Origin: Bidens hawaiensis
Lineage: Eukaryota; Streptophyta; Magnoliopsida; Asterales; Asteraceae
Assembly: GCA_021521415.1 (NCBI GenBank)
Contig: JAIQDT010001651.1
Location: 248,001-312,000, forward strand
Length of the DNA: 64,000 nt
Reading direction: 5' to 3'
Part shown: positions 33,243-44,389 of the stretch, one piece after another
How the letters are laid out: each line of letters begins with the position of its first letter
Position numbering within the stretch: position 1 is the stretch's first letter
Made by a program: the position numbers and the translations under genes
The notes under the pieces: model-generated
The model's database searches: none
What the model was told of the DNA's origin: nothing
Seen by the model: the letters and a program-made list of their open reading frames with translations, nothing else

Positions 33243-35851
33243 AGGCTGATAGTTCTTTTTTGGTCAATTTCTCATGCTTCTTAGGAGATTTACTTCTTCT
33301 TGCTAATTCAGCTACTTGCTTCTTTGTTGTTACTTCAGCTTTCTTCTCAATCCTTGTCTCCTTTGCAGATTTCTTTTCTTCTCTGTTCATGGTTTCATTT
33401 CCACACACCTTTCCTTTTCCCAGATATACATCATACTTCTGTTTGTACAGGACAAAGTCTTGACCACAGTTTCTTCCATCTGGGACATGAAATGGTTGAA
33501 ATTTCAACCTCTCATTGCATGAGTCTGTGTGGTGACCATATTCATCACACCTTTTGCATCAACAGATTCCGGTTTCTTATATTTTCTTCCTCTTTCAGCA
33601 GATTTGATTTCCTCTTCAGTAATTTGAACACTCAAATTACTCAAGTCATCTTGATCCATTTCAACTGAATCAAAGTCATCCTCAGAGACTTGAACTCCAA
33701 TTGAATTATCCTCTTTTACTTCTTCCTTAATCACAAACTCTCATTCTTCATTCACTTCTACCTTTTTGTACAAATCAACAAATTCTTCCTTGTCTTGAAA
33801 GACATCTCTAAATTGTTGCAAGTATGCATCTCTTTTCTCTTTGTCAACTTTTGGCATGAAGTTGTTGTTGAATGGAGGTGGAACTGCTTTGTATTTGTCT
33901 GGTCCTTCACCTGGTTCAGTATACCACATATGTTTTCTGTTGAGACCAAATTCTTCAGAAATTCAGTTTCAACCTTCAGTCTTGTATTTTACACCTTTTC
34001 TTCAACCAACATCTTCTTTAATCCATCAATCTCAGTGATGTATCTGGTTTGAGTTCTGTAATTGATCATGAAATCATCTTTAAGGCTTGTAATCTTTTCT
34101 TCACTGATCATCTCACTTGCCTCATACCTATTGATGATACTTTGTTTTCTAAAACACTCACTTTCCAGCTTGCCTACTTTTGTTTTCAATATAATGATAA
34201 GTTCATTCAAATCAACAGTAGGAGCAGAGTGTACCTGAGATGATGATCCTTTTTCATTCTCAATTATGGCCATGAATGCCACATTTGCTTTCTTGATATC
34301 ATCTGCAATGTCCTCTTCATGATTGCTCTAATCAAAATTTCCTTCATGCTGTGTAGTAACTGCCACATTTCCTTGATTTCTGATCTGATTTTGATTTGCT
34401 GGAACGTTGTTTGGAACATTTTGAGCTGCTTGAAGGTTTTGATTGTTATTCATTTGAAAACCTTGAGTTTGTTGCATACTTTGTTGTTGATTATTCATTT
34501 GAGGCTGAAAGTTGTTAAAGTTGGGGTTGAAATTGTTGTTGGGATTGAAGTTGTTGTTGTTGAAGTTTTTCATTTGATTGTTGTTGTTGTTGAATCTTAG
34601 CTGACTTTGTTGGTAATGCTGCTGACCTCTTGGTTGATTTTGTTGATATTGTTGCTGACCTCCTGGTTGTTGATTCTGGTATTGATTCATTTGAAAGTTT
34701 CTTGGTTGATTGCATTCTCTTGCAAAATGATCAGGTTGCTAACAATTGTAGCAGATTGCTTTTGACTTGTCAAATCCAATCCTGTCATTAGGACCAGAAA
34801 CCAGAGACCTACCAGTTCTGTTATACAGCCTTTTACTTCTCAAACCCAACATGGCAGCTTGCCACTTCAAATCCATGTCTTCCAAGTCATCTGCATCAAT
34901 TTTCTCTAAATCATCTTGTACCACACTTGTGTGAATTAGGTTCATTGCAGCAAATGCATTATATGACTCAGTAAATATAGACAGCAATGCATTTGTTTCA
35001 TTGTTTTGACCATTTACACCACTAGAGTGATGCACATTCCCACTTGCCATTGAGGCAGTTTCAGAATCATCAATCAGTTGCACATTGAAGCTCTGTTGAT
35101 TTCCTTGATTACTTTTGCTACCTCCAATGAAAGATTTTGGAGTAACAACATTATGTTCAGCTGGTTCTTCAATAATGGGAATTTGCTGTTGATTCTTGGT
35201 AGACAGATTTCCCATGGGTGCAATCAATGCATTTGAAACATTGAAGTAGGGTCTATCTTCCTTAATCATCTCATTCTCTATCATTTCAAGTTCTGCAGCC
35301 TGAAGAAAGCATACTACATCATCCAATTTCTATTCATTGAAATTATGCTTCTGAACGATGAACTTGCAAGCAGTATACCATTCTTTTGGCATTGAGTTGA
35401 GTAACTTTGTATTTAAATCAAAGTCAGTCATTACATAATCAGTTGTCCTCAACTCATTCACAATACTTTCCAACTGTTTCTTCAATCTTTGCTTCTTTAT
35501 GTTCTTTAGTTCAGTATTCCCTTCATACATCTAAAGGATGGCATCATACATTTGCTTGGCAGTTGTGTGATGTGCCACCTTGGTCAAAATCTCCCAAGAC
35601 AAACCTAGCTTAATCATAGCTAAGGCTTTGTCATCCACCTTTCTCATTCTTTCTCTTACTGCAGCAGTTGCAGCTGCATTTGCACCTTCTTCAACAGCAG
35701 CTTGTGGACCATTCTTGATGGAGTTCCACATATCAATATCATTGTAGCATACGGCTGCTTCAAAGAGTACTTGCCACTTGGTAAAGTTTTCCTGTCCATA
35801 CAATCTTGGTATCTTGTTAGTGGACACCTCTTGTTCCTCATATCCAGACAT
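33205..35851 (-). pseudogene. gag: Sirevirus C gag
   Basis: Starts MSGYEEQEVSTNKIPRL at 35851. N-terminal copia gag (YGQENFTKWQVLFEAAV, TDYVMTDFDLNTKLL, PKEWYTA), a zinc knuckle CYNC-stop-QPDHFAREC in which a TAG sits between the second Cys and the next Gln and the usual Gly is Asp, a long Asn/Gln tract, a coiled-coil-like segment (34000-34280), an acidic region, and a second knuckle CKRCDEYGHHTDSC near 33545, intact but out of frame with its neighbours. Stops near 35531 and 35330 also break the N-terminal half. In B and C the two knuckles are several hundred codons apart. Confidence 0.9.
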
Positions 35852-36141
35852 TTTGAGAAATAAAAAATCAGTTTCTTTGTAAAAACAGAGTTTCAAAATA
35901 ATCAGATCTGAAAACAGAATGCTCAGATCTGATGTGTCTGATGTGATTAGAACAAGATTTAGATATAAAGATTACAACTTTAATTGAAATAAGGAAGAGA
36001 AAACACCGGTAGATTGTAGATTTGGAAGAAAAATGAAAAACAGGGCTGCTGACGTCACAAATCAATCGAACAGTGGTCTGCTTACGTTATTCTTCTTCAA
36101 ATCATCAATCAGCAACAATCTTTCCAAAATAGCAGTAACAA
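35852..36141 (-). other. 5' leader of Sirevirus C
   Basis: About 290 bp between PBS and gag ATG, homologous to D 57929-58228. No ORF and nothing else recognised. Confidence 0.75.
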
Positions 36142-36153
36142 GCTCTGATACCA
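36142..36153 (-). promoter_or_regulatory. Primer-binding site of Sirevirus C
   Basis: Minus-strand TGGTATCAGAGC, two bases after the LTR end, complementary to initiator tRNA-Met. Confidence 0.93.
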
Positions 36154-36155
36154 CT

Positions 36156-36302
36156 TGTCAGGCCCCTCGATTTCAGCTAGATCTTACTTAATCATGTCAT
36201 AACTCACACGGATTAATGTGCCGACAAGAGAGTTAATGACGGGTTGCTATATTTAGAAAGATATCCGTTTGTTAAAGGCGGAATCAATAACAAACATACG
36301 GT
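36156..36302 (-). repeat. 5' LTR of Sirevirus C, inner piece
   Basis: Matches the TGTCAGGCC end of the C 3' LTR (12804 onward) with three differences in the first 107 bp, then carries a GGCGGAATCA segment that the 3' LTR has lost. It stops at the A2 insertion. Confidence 0.88.
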
Positions 36303-36649
36303 TGTGATGGACTCGGTATGCCCAAGAGACATATTATAATTGATGTGGCTAGTACGTTATGATCCAAGTCGGGTCATACCCAATAACAAGCTAGACAAAC
36401 ACCGATAATATTCGTTTACATATGATGTGATCATAACAAATGAATATTAACACTTGAGTTATTTGGAAAGAGGTTTCTAAATAAAATGTACTTTTGTAAT
36501 AAACAAATCATATGGATGATTTATGTTTTATGAGAGAACATTATATAGTGTTATTTATGTTGGTTGAATAACAATATGTGAATAATAATAACCAAGCATG
36601 TATCTTAACATATAATAAGTTTTATAAGTTATAAGTTATAAACTTAAAA

Positions 36650-36697
<48 letters not shown>

Positions 36698-37269
36698 ACT
36701 TTATAAAAAATTGAAAAGGAATAATACTCTTTCAAATGTAATATTATTATACGTTTGAGTGGAGACATGAAAGGTGAGTGGAGACATGCAATGGTTATTA
36801 TTGGTGGAGAGAAAGATGCCTTTGAATAAAACCAAGTCTTTCTCTTTCATTCTTTCATAACACACATAATTTCCAAGTAAACTTTTCTCTCTTCCTCTCT
36901 TGGGTATTTTCATCCAACATAAGAAAAGAAGAAGAAAATTTCAAGTGCAAATCCTAGCTAGAAGTGGTGTGTTGTTGAAGCTTGGGGTATGCTAGCTTGA
37001 GGAGCTTCCATATTCAAGTTCTTACCTTTCAATCATCATCTCTTTCACCCGGTTTTGTCATATTGAAAGGTAGTAGTAACATGCATGGACTTATAGTGAC
37101 ATGCATGTATTTGATAGTGTGTAATTCGTATTTGGATCCGGGTTTGGGTTTTGCATGTTTAAAATTGGTTTTATACATATCATATTAACAAGATCTAAAA
37201 CTTTTATATCCGCTGCGTTTTTGGTAAAATAGGGATTTATCACTTTGATAATCTTGTTAAAACCCAACA
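36303..37269 (+). repeat. 5' LTR of copia A2
   Basis: 967 bp, closely similar to the A1 LTRs in the opposite orientation, including a (TA)n run near 36652-36690. Ends ACCCAACA. Confidence 0.93.
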
Positions 37270-37631
37270 ATGGCATCAAGAGCCGCTTATACGAATGCAT
37301 GCTTCATTAGACCCAAAATATTTCGGGTTTATGGTGGGTCTCACCATTTGGCCAAAACTTTTGGGGGTTTTGGTTACCCCATGGTTTTTCAAGGTTATAC
37401 TTTACATGCATGTGGTAATCTTGAAAAACCAAGTCATTTGGATGATTGTTTAGTTTGTTTGGACAAAACCCGAAACTTTCGGTTTGCTTAAGCTTTGGCC
37501 GAAAGTTTTGAGGCAAAAAGGGGAACCATTTTGGTCTTGTATTATTGCATATTTGGATGTGTAATAGATGTTCATAACCTAGCCATGGCCTTGTGTTTGG
37601 TTTAATAGATGTTCATAACCTAGTCATGGCC
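36303..37631 (+). mobile_element. Copia A2 fragment: 5' LTR, PBS and unusual leader
   Basis: LTR 36303-37269 (first bases TGTGATGGACTCGG, with a two-base gain), PBS TGGCATCAAGAGCC at 37271-37284, then about 70 bp shared with the A1 leader. From about 37341 the sequence no longer resembles A1 and has no gag. It contains a direct repeat of AATAGATGTTCATAACCTAG near 37565 and 37602. At 37632 it joins LTR sequence of C, with about 380 bp of that LTR missing. Either a non-autonomous relative with a different interior, or a chimeric leader left after a deletion. Confidence 0.82.
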
Positions 37632-38295
37632 TTCCGGGTAGACTTTACTTGAAGAGTATTTTACCAAGTAAAATACTCACCGGGTAGACTTCAGTCTTCT
37701 TGACTTTGCCAGACTTTGCCCGACAAACCCTTGCGAGCAACCTTGTTCTTCAATGATCCATTTCAGCTTTTTGCTATAAAATAACTTATTAGCAAAGTGT
37801 GCTCGAGGGTATTGTTCCTTGCTTGAGCTGAACCTTGCCTGATATTACTTAGAGATATTCCTTTAGATCATCAAGCATACTTGGACCATACTTATTAATG
37901 AATACCTTGCCCGGTCTTCCAATCACTTGGATTCTTGGACTTGGTTAACCAAACCTTACTCGGAAGAGTAATATACTTGGCTCTGAAGAACAGACTTGCT
38001 TGATAAAGTGAACCTTGCCCGGATTTACATACTAGTGAACCTTGCTCGGCAATACACTAATTTGAAAACCTTGCTTGGATAACCACTAAAGAAGACTACT
38101 TGAAGTAAACCTTGCCTGATAGACAAAATATCATACCCGGCTAAGTAAAACCTTGCTCGGATGTCTAAGGTGTGCCCAGATCCATACTTAGCGAATTCTG
38201 AGGAGGTTGAGAAGATTCCAATATTCCATATACTTCATTCTGGTCAAATCTTTGACTCAACAATCTCCCCCTTAGGTCAATTGTTTGACTCAACA
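37632..38295 (-). repeat. 5' LTR of Sirevirus C, outer piece
   Basis: Matches 13303-13968 of the 3' LTR, including the 33 bp extension with the second polypurine tract (38263-38295). The TATA-box part of this LTR was lost with the A2 deletion, so this LTR no longer has a complete promoter. Confidence 0.9.
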
Positions 38296-39176
38296 AAAGG
38301 CGGAATCAGAAACAAACAAGTTTTGTTGCAAATAGGTTAATAATGGTAACATAAACAAACAATAACTCAAAAGATTTCTATTTATATAAACAAGTTCATA
38401 CAAATGATAATCAATTAGGGTTTCTTGTCGGAATGTATATTCAATGATAACCTAGGATAGCCATCACACTCAATCGGAATATTCGTTCTTTCCCGAAAAG
38501 TGTAAAGGCTAATCCGTATTTTCCGTCTCTTCCGTCCCTTGCGGCGTGCCGTAAAACATTCTATTTATAGGCCTACCACCTTTTTACAGCTGTCATTCCT
38601 TCTAGAAACCCTAATCATTAGTGCATATTCAAATTACATATTCAAAACTATTCTAAGTGTAAAACAGGTCTTACGAGTAGGCATTGTTTACCTAAAGTGT
38701 GCTCGGGAACAGTTTACCGGGTAGACTTTACTTAAGAAGAGTAAACCTACTCACCGGGTAGACTTCAATCTTCTTGATCTTATCATACTTTTCCCGAAAA
38801 GATCCTACTACCATAATGTTTTTCAAGAATCCCTTCAACTCATTTGTTTGATAACTTATTAAGCAAACATAGTGTGCTCGGTACACTGTAGCATGCTTTG
38901 AGTTGAACCTTGCCCGGGAAAGTAAGAATACTTAACTTTCACCAAGCTTGCTCGGATTCTACTTTATTAGGCAAACCTTGCCCGACAAGAACAACTCTGC
39001 TGATGTAGCGAACCCTACTCGGATTATCACTAAAGAAAACTTCAAGAAGTTAACCCTGCCCAATAGGCAAAATATCATGTCCGGCTAAGTAAAAGTCTGC
39101 TCAGATGTCTCAGGTGTGCCCGGTTCCATACTTAGCGATTTCCAAGGAGATTGAGAAGATTCCAATCTTCCTTATA
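38296..39176 (-). repeat. 3' LTR of Sirevirus D, right piece
   Basis: Begins with the AAAGG target duplication of C and continues the D LTR, with a TATA box at 38562-38569 and CCGGGTAG/TGCTCGG motifs. It breaks off after TCTTCCTTATA, about 40 bp short of the expected ACTCAACA end, and joins the env-like frame. Confidence 0.9.
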
Positions 39177-42100
39177 GGATTTGGTAATGAGGATTGATAG
39201 GATTTGGAAATGAGGATGACTATCAGGAATGTCCAAATCCTTTATATCTCTTAGATCTTCATAGTGCAAATAGGTCAGGTCTTCATCTCTTCGGATTATG
39301 CCCAAAATAATTCCATCTGAATTTCGAAGAATATAGTGACCTGTGTTTAACTTGTACTCAACCTCTGCAATAATACCATTTTTCTGAACAGTGTAATTTG
39401 GTCTTGTCATTCTCCTTTCAATGCTTATACACGTGTTCATGTTTGATAATGGATTCTTATCTTTAACCTTCATCTTATAGCTCAATTCAGCACTGGATAT
39501 CTTTTCAACTTTGCTGCTCTTCTTGTTTTATCAAGCTTTTTTATTTTTCTGCTTTTCTTCTACTTTAAGAATGGGAATCCTTTATTATCTTCATCTTTCG
39601 GGAACTTTGAAAGTTCATTCTGCTATCTCCCAGCCAACTTGCTTGTGTCATGATAATCATACAGATCAAGTGTGGCCATCTTCTCCAATTGTTCCTAAGT
39701 GAATTCACCAAAGTCATCTTTCATTATAATGTCTCTCAGTTTTTTGCTTTCCATGATTATTTTTAAAGACTGAGAGACAGAGTCAAAGTATAGAGTTCTT
39801 GGAAGATCCACAAGTGATTTTGGTCTTGTTGTTCTTTGTGTTTAAACGCTACTTGACTCACCCCTGTGTGCAGATTGATGTTGTCTTGAAGCAGAGGGCC
39901 TAGTAGTGATAGACTTCATTGGTTTGCTTGGACCCTCTACTTTAAACCTTTTCTTGTACATTGTCACAATCATTTCAGCAGGTAGATTTATCAATTCAGT
40001 CAAATTCTCTTTCCCTTCACTGAACAATCTGGCAATCATTTATTTGATTCCATCATCATTGAGTAGACCAGCAGGTACAAATCTTCCTCCAATGAAGCTT
40101 CTTGCATTTACACCCTACAGCAACACCTTTTCCCATTCTGCCTTTTGTAGATAGAACATTCTTTCAATTGGTGTTTATCAAGTGCATTGAAAGCATCTAC
40201 ATCCATTCCCTTTTGATTCACCATGACACCCCTCAAAATATCAATCATTTCTTCATTTTCCCATGGAGCAATAGGTTCATCTATTGGCTCAGATTTGACT
40301 TCCACTGGGATTTGGGTATCATCTGTTTTCTGTTCAGACCTTTCCTTCATTTTCTCTCTCAGAGTTTTAACTCTTCTCTTCTTAGCTGGGGGTTCATTTT
40401 GATTTGTCTTTTCAGGTACATTTGATGGCTCAGGTTGCATCCTCTTTGATTTTTCTTTTCTTTCCATGTTGTTGAAGATTGATTCAACTGTATCAGCCTT
40501 CACCCCTTTCTCCAACAGATATCCACACATACCTCCAAATTTTTCTTTTAAAGCTTCAAGCTTTTCAGCCTCCTCATTTTCTTTCACAAATTTTTCTTTT
40601 ATTTCTTCTCTTGTATTGTTATAGGCTTCTCTTAGACTTTCAATTTTGATATGACTCAGTTCTGTCTCAGAATACCCATGCTTTCTCAAATAGTCTTTGT
40701 ATTTCTGGGCTTCTTTGTTCTTTTGTTGCATTTTCTTTTTGAAAGTGTCAATTTCTTTCTCCAATCTTTGGTGCAGTTCATCATCATTCAATGAAGCGAT
40801 GCTCTCTAAGCTAACTCCAAGTGCTTTCAACTTTATAACCAATGGATTTTTCATCTTAGCTTCAAGCAGACTTTGCTCAATGTTTTTCTCTTTGATCATC
40901 AGTCATTATGACTTGTGGGGACACAACATTTGCACTCCCAGCAGTATTCTGATCATTATCACCATCATTATCAGATTCATCAGAATCATCCTCCTCCTCT
41001 GTTGATTCATTTACTGCATCACTCTTTGGTTCATCATGAGTTGGATTTTCTGGTGTTGATCATTAACAATTGGAATATCTATAACACCAGGGATCACTTC
41101 TCCTGGCTTTAAGTTTTGTAATGGGACTACTCTGATTGGACTTTTCTGCTCATCCCTATTCTTTTTATTTCTCAAATCATCTCCTTCAGCTTGATCATCA
41201 CCCTTTCTTTTTCTTGTGTATATATTTTCAAACCTTTTGAATCTTTCATATCTGATTTTTGAAATATTTACCATCATTGCTTCAACTGTTTCTTTAGATT
41301 GCCTCTCAGGTTCCTTTTGTGGTTCTTTCTCAGGTTCAGGTTCTTTATGTGCAAGCATACTCACTACCATTGCTAGTGAGTTATCTACCTCCTCAGCCCT
41401 ATTTAAGTTTATTAAAGTTTCAATAACAATCTGATCATCAGCCTCTTCTTCATTTATCACTTTAGCAACATTGGCTTGATCAATTAGTGCTTCCTACTAT
41501 GCCAATTCTTCAGGAGTTAAGTTTTGGGAAATTACTTCCCTTTACCTTGTCTCTCTAACAACCCTTTCAAATTCTTTCTATGCAGCACCAGAAGCTTCAT
41601 CTTCTTCTTCATCATCCTTTTCTTTTTCAAGATTTGCCTCAACAGGCTCTTCCTCATGCAATTTTGATTTCCCCATTTTCCATCCTTCTTTTCAATTCTT
41701 CCTCTGCTTCAGGTGGGAAATCATCAATATCTTTGTCTAGATCATCCATCTCCTCAACATGCTCTACACTCTTGGAGCCTGTTTGATCAATTTCTGTTTC
41801 AGCAATTATTGGCTCCTCTATAGCAGCATTATCATTAATAATCTCATCAATTGGTATATCAGTGGAAGTTAAAGCATTTGTCAACACATTAGTGGCAACA
41901 TTAGTATTGACCACTTTTTCTTCAACATTAATTGATTTTTCAATTTCAGTCTCATTCTCCTTTTCTCCTCTAACCTCATCATCCTCATCTCTCCATACCA
42001 CATTCATTACCTCATCATAATCCTGCTCTCCTATTTCAGATAAGTCTGCTTCATAATCATCATCATTTATTTCTCTTTCTTCACTCTCCTCATCATCATC

Positions 42101-43896
42101 ATAAGCATTTAAAATGCTAGTCAACCCATCAACAATTCTATCCCCTGCATCCTCCATCACTACTTCATCAGTTGGCTCAATATTTTTCTCCCCCTGTTTT
42201 GGGGCAGTTGAGGTCTTCTCAACCTCCTGCTCTAGGGTTTGAATTTTCAATAGTGTCCGGGCCAACTTGTCAAGTAATAATACATTCTCCATTGTTACCT
42301 CCTCATTTTTCTTCTTTAATTCAGTATTTTCCTTCATTAAATCCAAATTTCTTTCATAGAGATTGGTTCCAGCAGAAGGAGTTAGAGGTGGTGAGGTAGA
42401 GAAAGGTTCAGGTTCAGTTTGGTTTTGTGGATTGGTTGGAGTAATGATAGGTGTGGTTTGGGTTTCATGTTAGGTTTGTGAGTGAGTAAGATCAGTGATT
42501 AGATTTGGTGAAGTAGGTGTTATTGGAAATGTATGTAAGTGTGAGGGTAAAGGTTCTGTTATATATGGTTCATGATCATGAATAGGTTGAGTTTGAATGA
42601 ATGGTTCAGTTATGGGTTGGGCTTTGGTTGTGGTTGTGGTTGTGGTTTCTGGTAGGGTTGTGGTTGTGGGTGTGGTTTCTGGTAGGGTTGTGGTTGTGGT
42701 TTCTGGTAGGGTTTGGTGTAATGGTTCATCTTGGTTTAAGGCTAGAGTTTCGGGTTGGGCTTGGGTTTGGATGGGTGTTTGGGTAGGTGGTGATTGACTG
42801 GTTTGGTCTTGTTGTAGTGAAGAGACAAGTGGTGTTTGTGGTGGAGAGGAAATTGGTGTGGTAATGGGTGTGGTTGGTGGTGTTCGTGTAATAAGTGACT
42901 CCCCTGAGGTTGTACACTGTCATTAATATTTTCATCACCCCTTTCTGCATTTTCAACACCATTATCATCATCATTTCTATCATCTGAATCATCACTCCCA
43001 TCATCTGAATCATCACTCCCATTATCTGAAATATCACTCCCATCATCTCCTTCATTACCTCCATCCTCATCCTCATCTTCAGATAACAACACATTCAATT
43101 GAGTTATTAAAATGTCATCAAACATTAACCACGGCAGCTCTACAAATACCTCCTCTGGATTAAATCTGCTTGTGCTAGCCAGATTCTCTATTCTTTTGAA
43201 TGTATCCGGATTTTGCAGAAGATGTGTGATTCCTGTAGTAGGTAAGTTCTCCAACTCTTGATCAAAAATGATTTGCAGGAACCTCGGATAAGCCAAGAAA
43301 TTTTGCTTGGTTGGCTTATTCAAATTTTGAACTAATCCTTCAAATATCAGTCTTGAAAAGTTGAAAGGATAGTCAAATAGCACAGCAACAGTGGCGTTTG
43401 CCAAATCCCTGCTCATGAGGGTCCATGACCCTTTCCTTGGTGCAAAACCCAATATAATGTGGTGGATCAGAAATCTGTAAATTGTAGGGAACATTTCCTT
43501 TTGTAATTGCCCATCATGTGTGTCTCCTTGATATCCCATACTCTTAACAAAAATCTTGTATAGTTGAGCTGTTGTAAGATGGATTGGGTTAGGGTGATCA
43601 TCATTTAATTGTAGACACCTCCGAATCACAGCCTCGTCCACCTGTATATCTTGATTCATCACAGTTGCTTCAATTCGTCGGCCATTTACATCATCAATCA
43701 AGGTTGCTGAGTTCCAAAATTCCCAAGAATAGTTCTGGTAAATTACAGGTTTTTATGATAGTGCAAATTGAATGTTGGATCTTTGCAACCAACGTATAAC
43801 AGGAGCAACTTCTTCATTATTTGGCGTGACTTGTAAAAGAGCGCACATGTTGTGCTTTTGCTCAAAGAAGTATCTCGGTTGATTCTCGTCTGCCAT
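39177..43896 (-). pseudogene. Env-like region of Sirevirus D
   Basis: Starts at 43896 with MADENQPRYFFEQKHNMCALLQ, two bases after a CAG acceptor-like site. The conserved block contains MGYQGDTHDGQLQKEMFP, GFAPRKGSWTLMSRDLANAT, FNFSRLIFEGL and YPRFLQIIF. It then passes into an Asp/Glu-Ser repeat region (DGSDISDNGSDDSDDGSDD), Pro/His-rich sequence, coiled-coil-like acidic and Lys-rich stretches (41654-42346, 40108-40899), and a C-terminal RRMTRPNYTVQKNG and LRNSDGIILGIIRRDED. A TAA near 43754 and several later stops and shifts break it. The last 30 codons or so compared with C are gone, replaced by LTR sequence. Confidence 0.82.
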
Positions 43897-43898
43897 AT

Positions 43899-44121
43899 CT
43901 GAAAAATATAATCAAACATATTCAAAGTGAAATTAGTTCTAAAGTTCATAACTTTAAACAATTTCAAGTTGTAAAATTGTAGAAGAAAAAGAAAATGTCA
44001 TTAAGAACCTGTTCTTCGACAAATTTATAACCTACACATAAGAACAGAGTGTTAGCAAAAAAACATAATCACAGCCCATTATCATCTAATCGTAGTCGGA
44101 AAACATATAATTATTGCTTAC
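43899..44121 (-). other. Candidate leader intron before the D env-like ATG
   Basis: Minus-strand donor CTCG|GTAAGC (44121) and acceptor TATTTTTCAG|ATATG (ends 43899), 223 bp, AT-rich as plant introns are. Exon sequence before the donor (AATTCCGACTCG) is identical in C. Confidence 0.65.
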
Positions 44122-44207
44122 CGAGTCGGAATTAGAGGGCTGATAAAGTTAGGGTTTGGATTTAGGTGAATTTGATTAGTCGGTTTGGGTTTCTTTGAAC
44201 AACCAGT

Positions 44208-44270
44208 GGAAGGAGAGAGAAAGAGAGGGATAATAATATTGAAAAAATATCTCTCACTCCCTCTTATATA
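44208..44270 (-). promoter_or_regulatory. Candidate internal promoter for the D env-like region
   Basis: A strong TATA box TATATAAG (44270-44263), then 33 bp later a pyrimidine patch (44230-44208, CCCTCTCTTTCTCTCTCC), the usual setting of a plant RNA polymerase II start. About 109 nt of leader then runs to the splice donor at 44121. Confidence 0.6.
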
Positions 44271-44389
44271 CCTTTTGAAAGTGGGTTTTAAATGCTTTTT
44301 GTCGTTTAGTGAGTTATTAACTGTCAAATAATAACCTTATCCATTAAAAATTTTTACACATTTGAAAACACCCAACAAAAATAATACAA

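Larger units (their letters stand above)
12804..38295 (-). mobile_element. Sirevirus C (25.5 kb with nested A1 and A2)
   Basis: Minus-strand order: 5' LTR (38295-36156, itself invaded by A2), PBS, gag, protease, integrase, RT, RNase H (to 29274), 3.3 kb spacer with motif array, internal promoter and leader intron, env-like region (25610-14136, split by A1), PPT, 3' LTR (13968-12804). Both ends are flanked by AAAGG. Without A1 and A2 it is about 17.3 kb, long even for a Sirevirus. The three-gene layout and the GGGGGAGA tract before the LTR fit that genus. Confidence 0.9.

Noticed and set aside
37270..37491. ORF starting at the PBS of copia A2
   Set aside because: No similarity to gag or any family; it begins within the primer-binding site and is probably chance.
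42597..42797. Plus-strand ORFs rich in Val, Gly and Trp
   Set aside because: Antisense of the Pro/His/Thr-rich part of the D env-like region.
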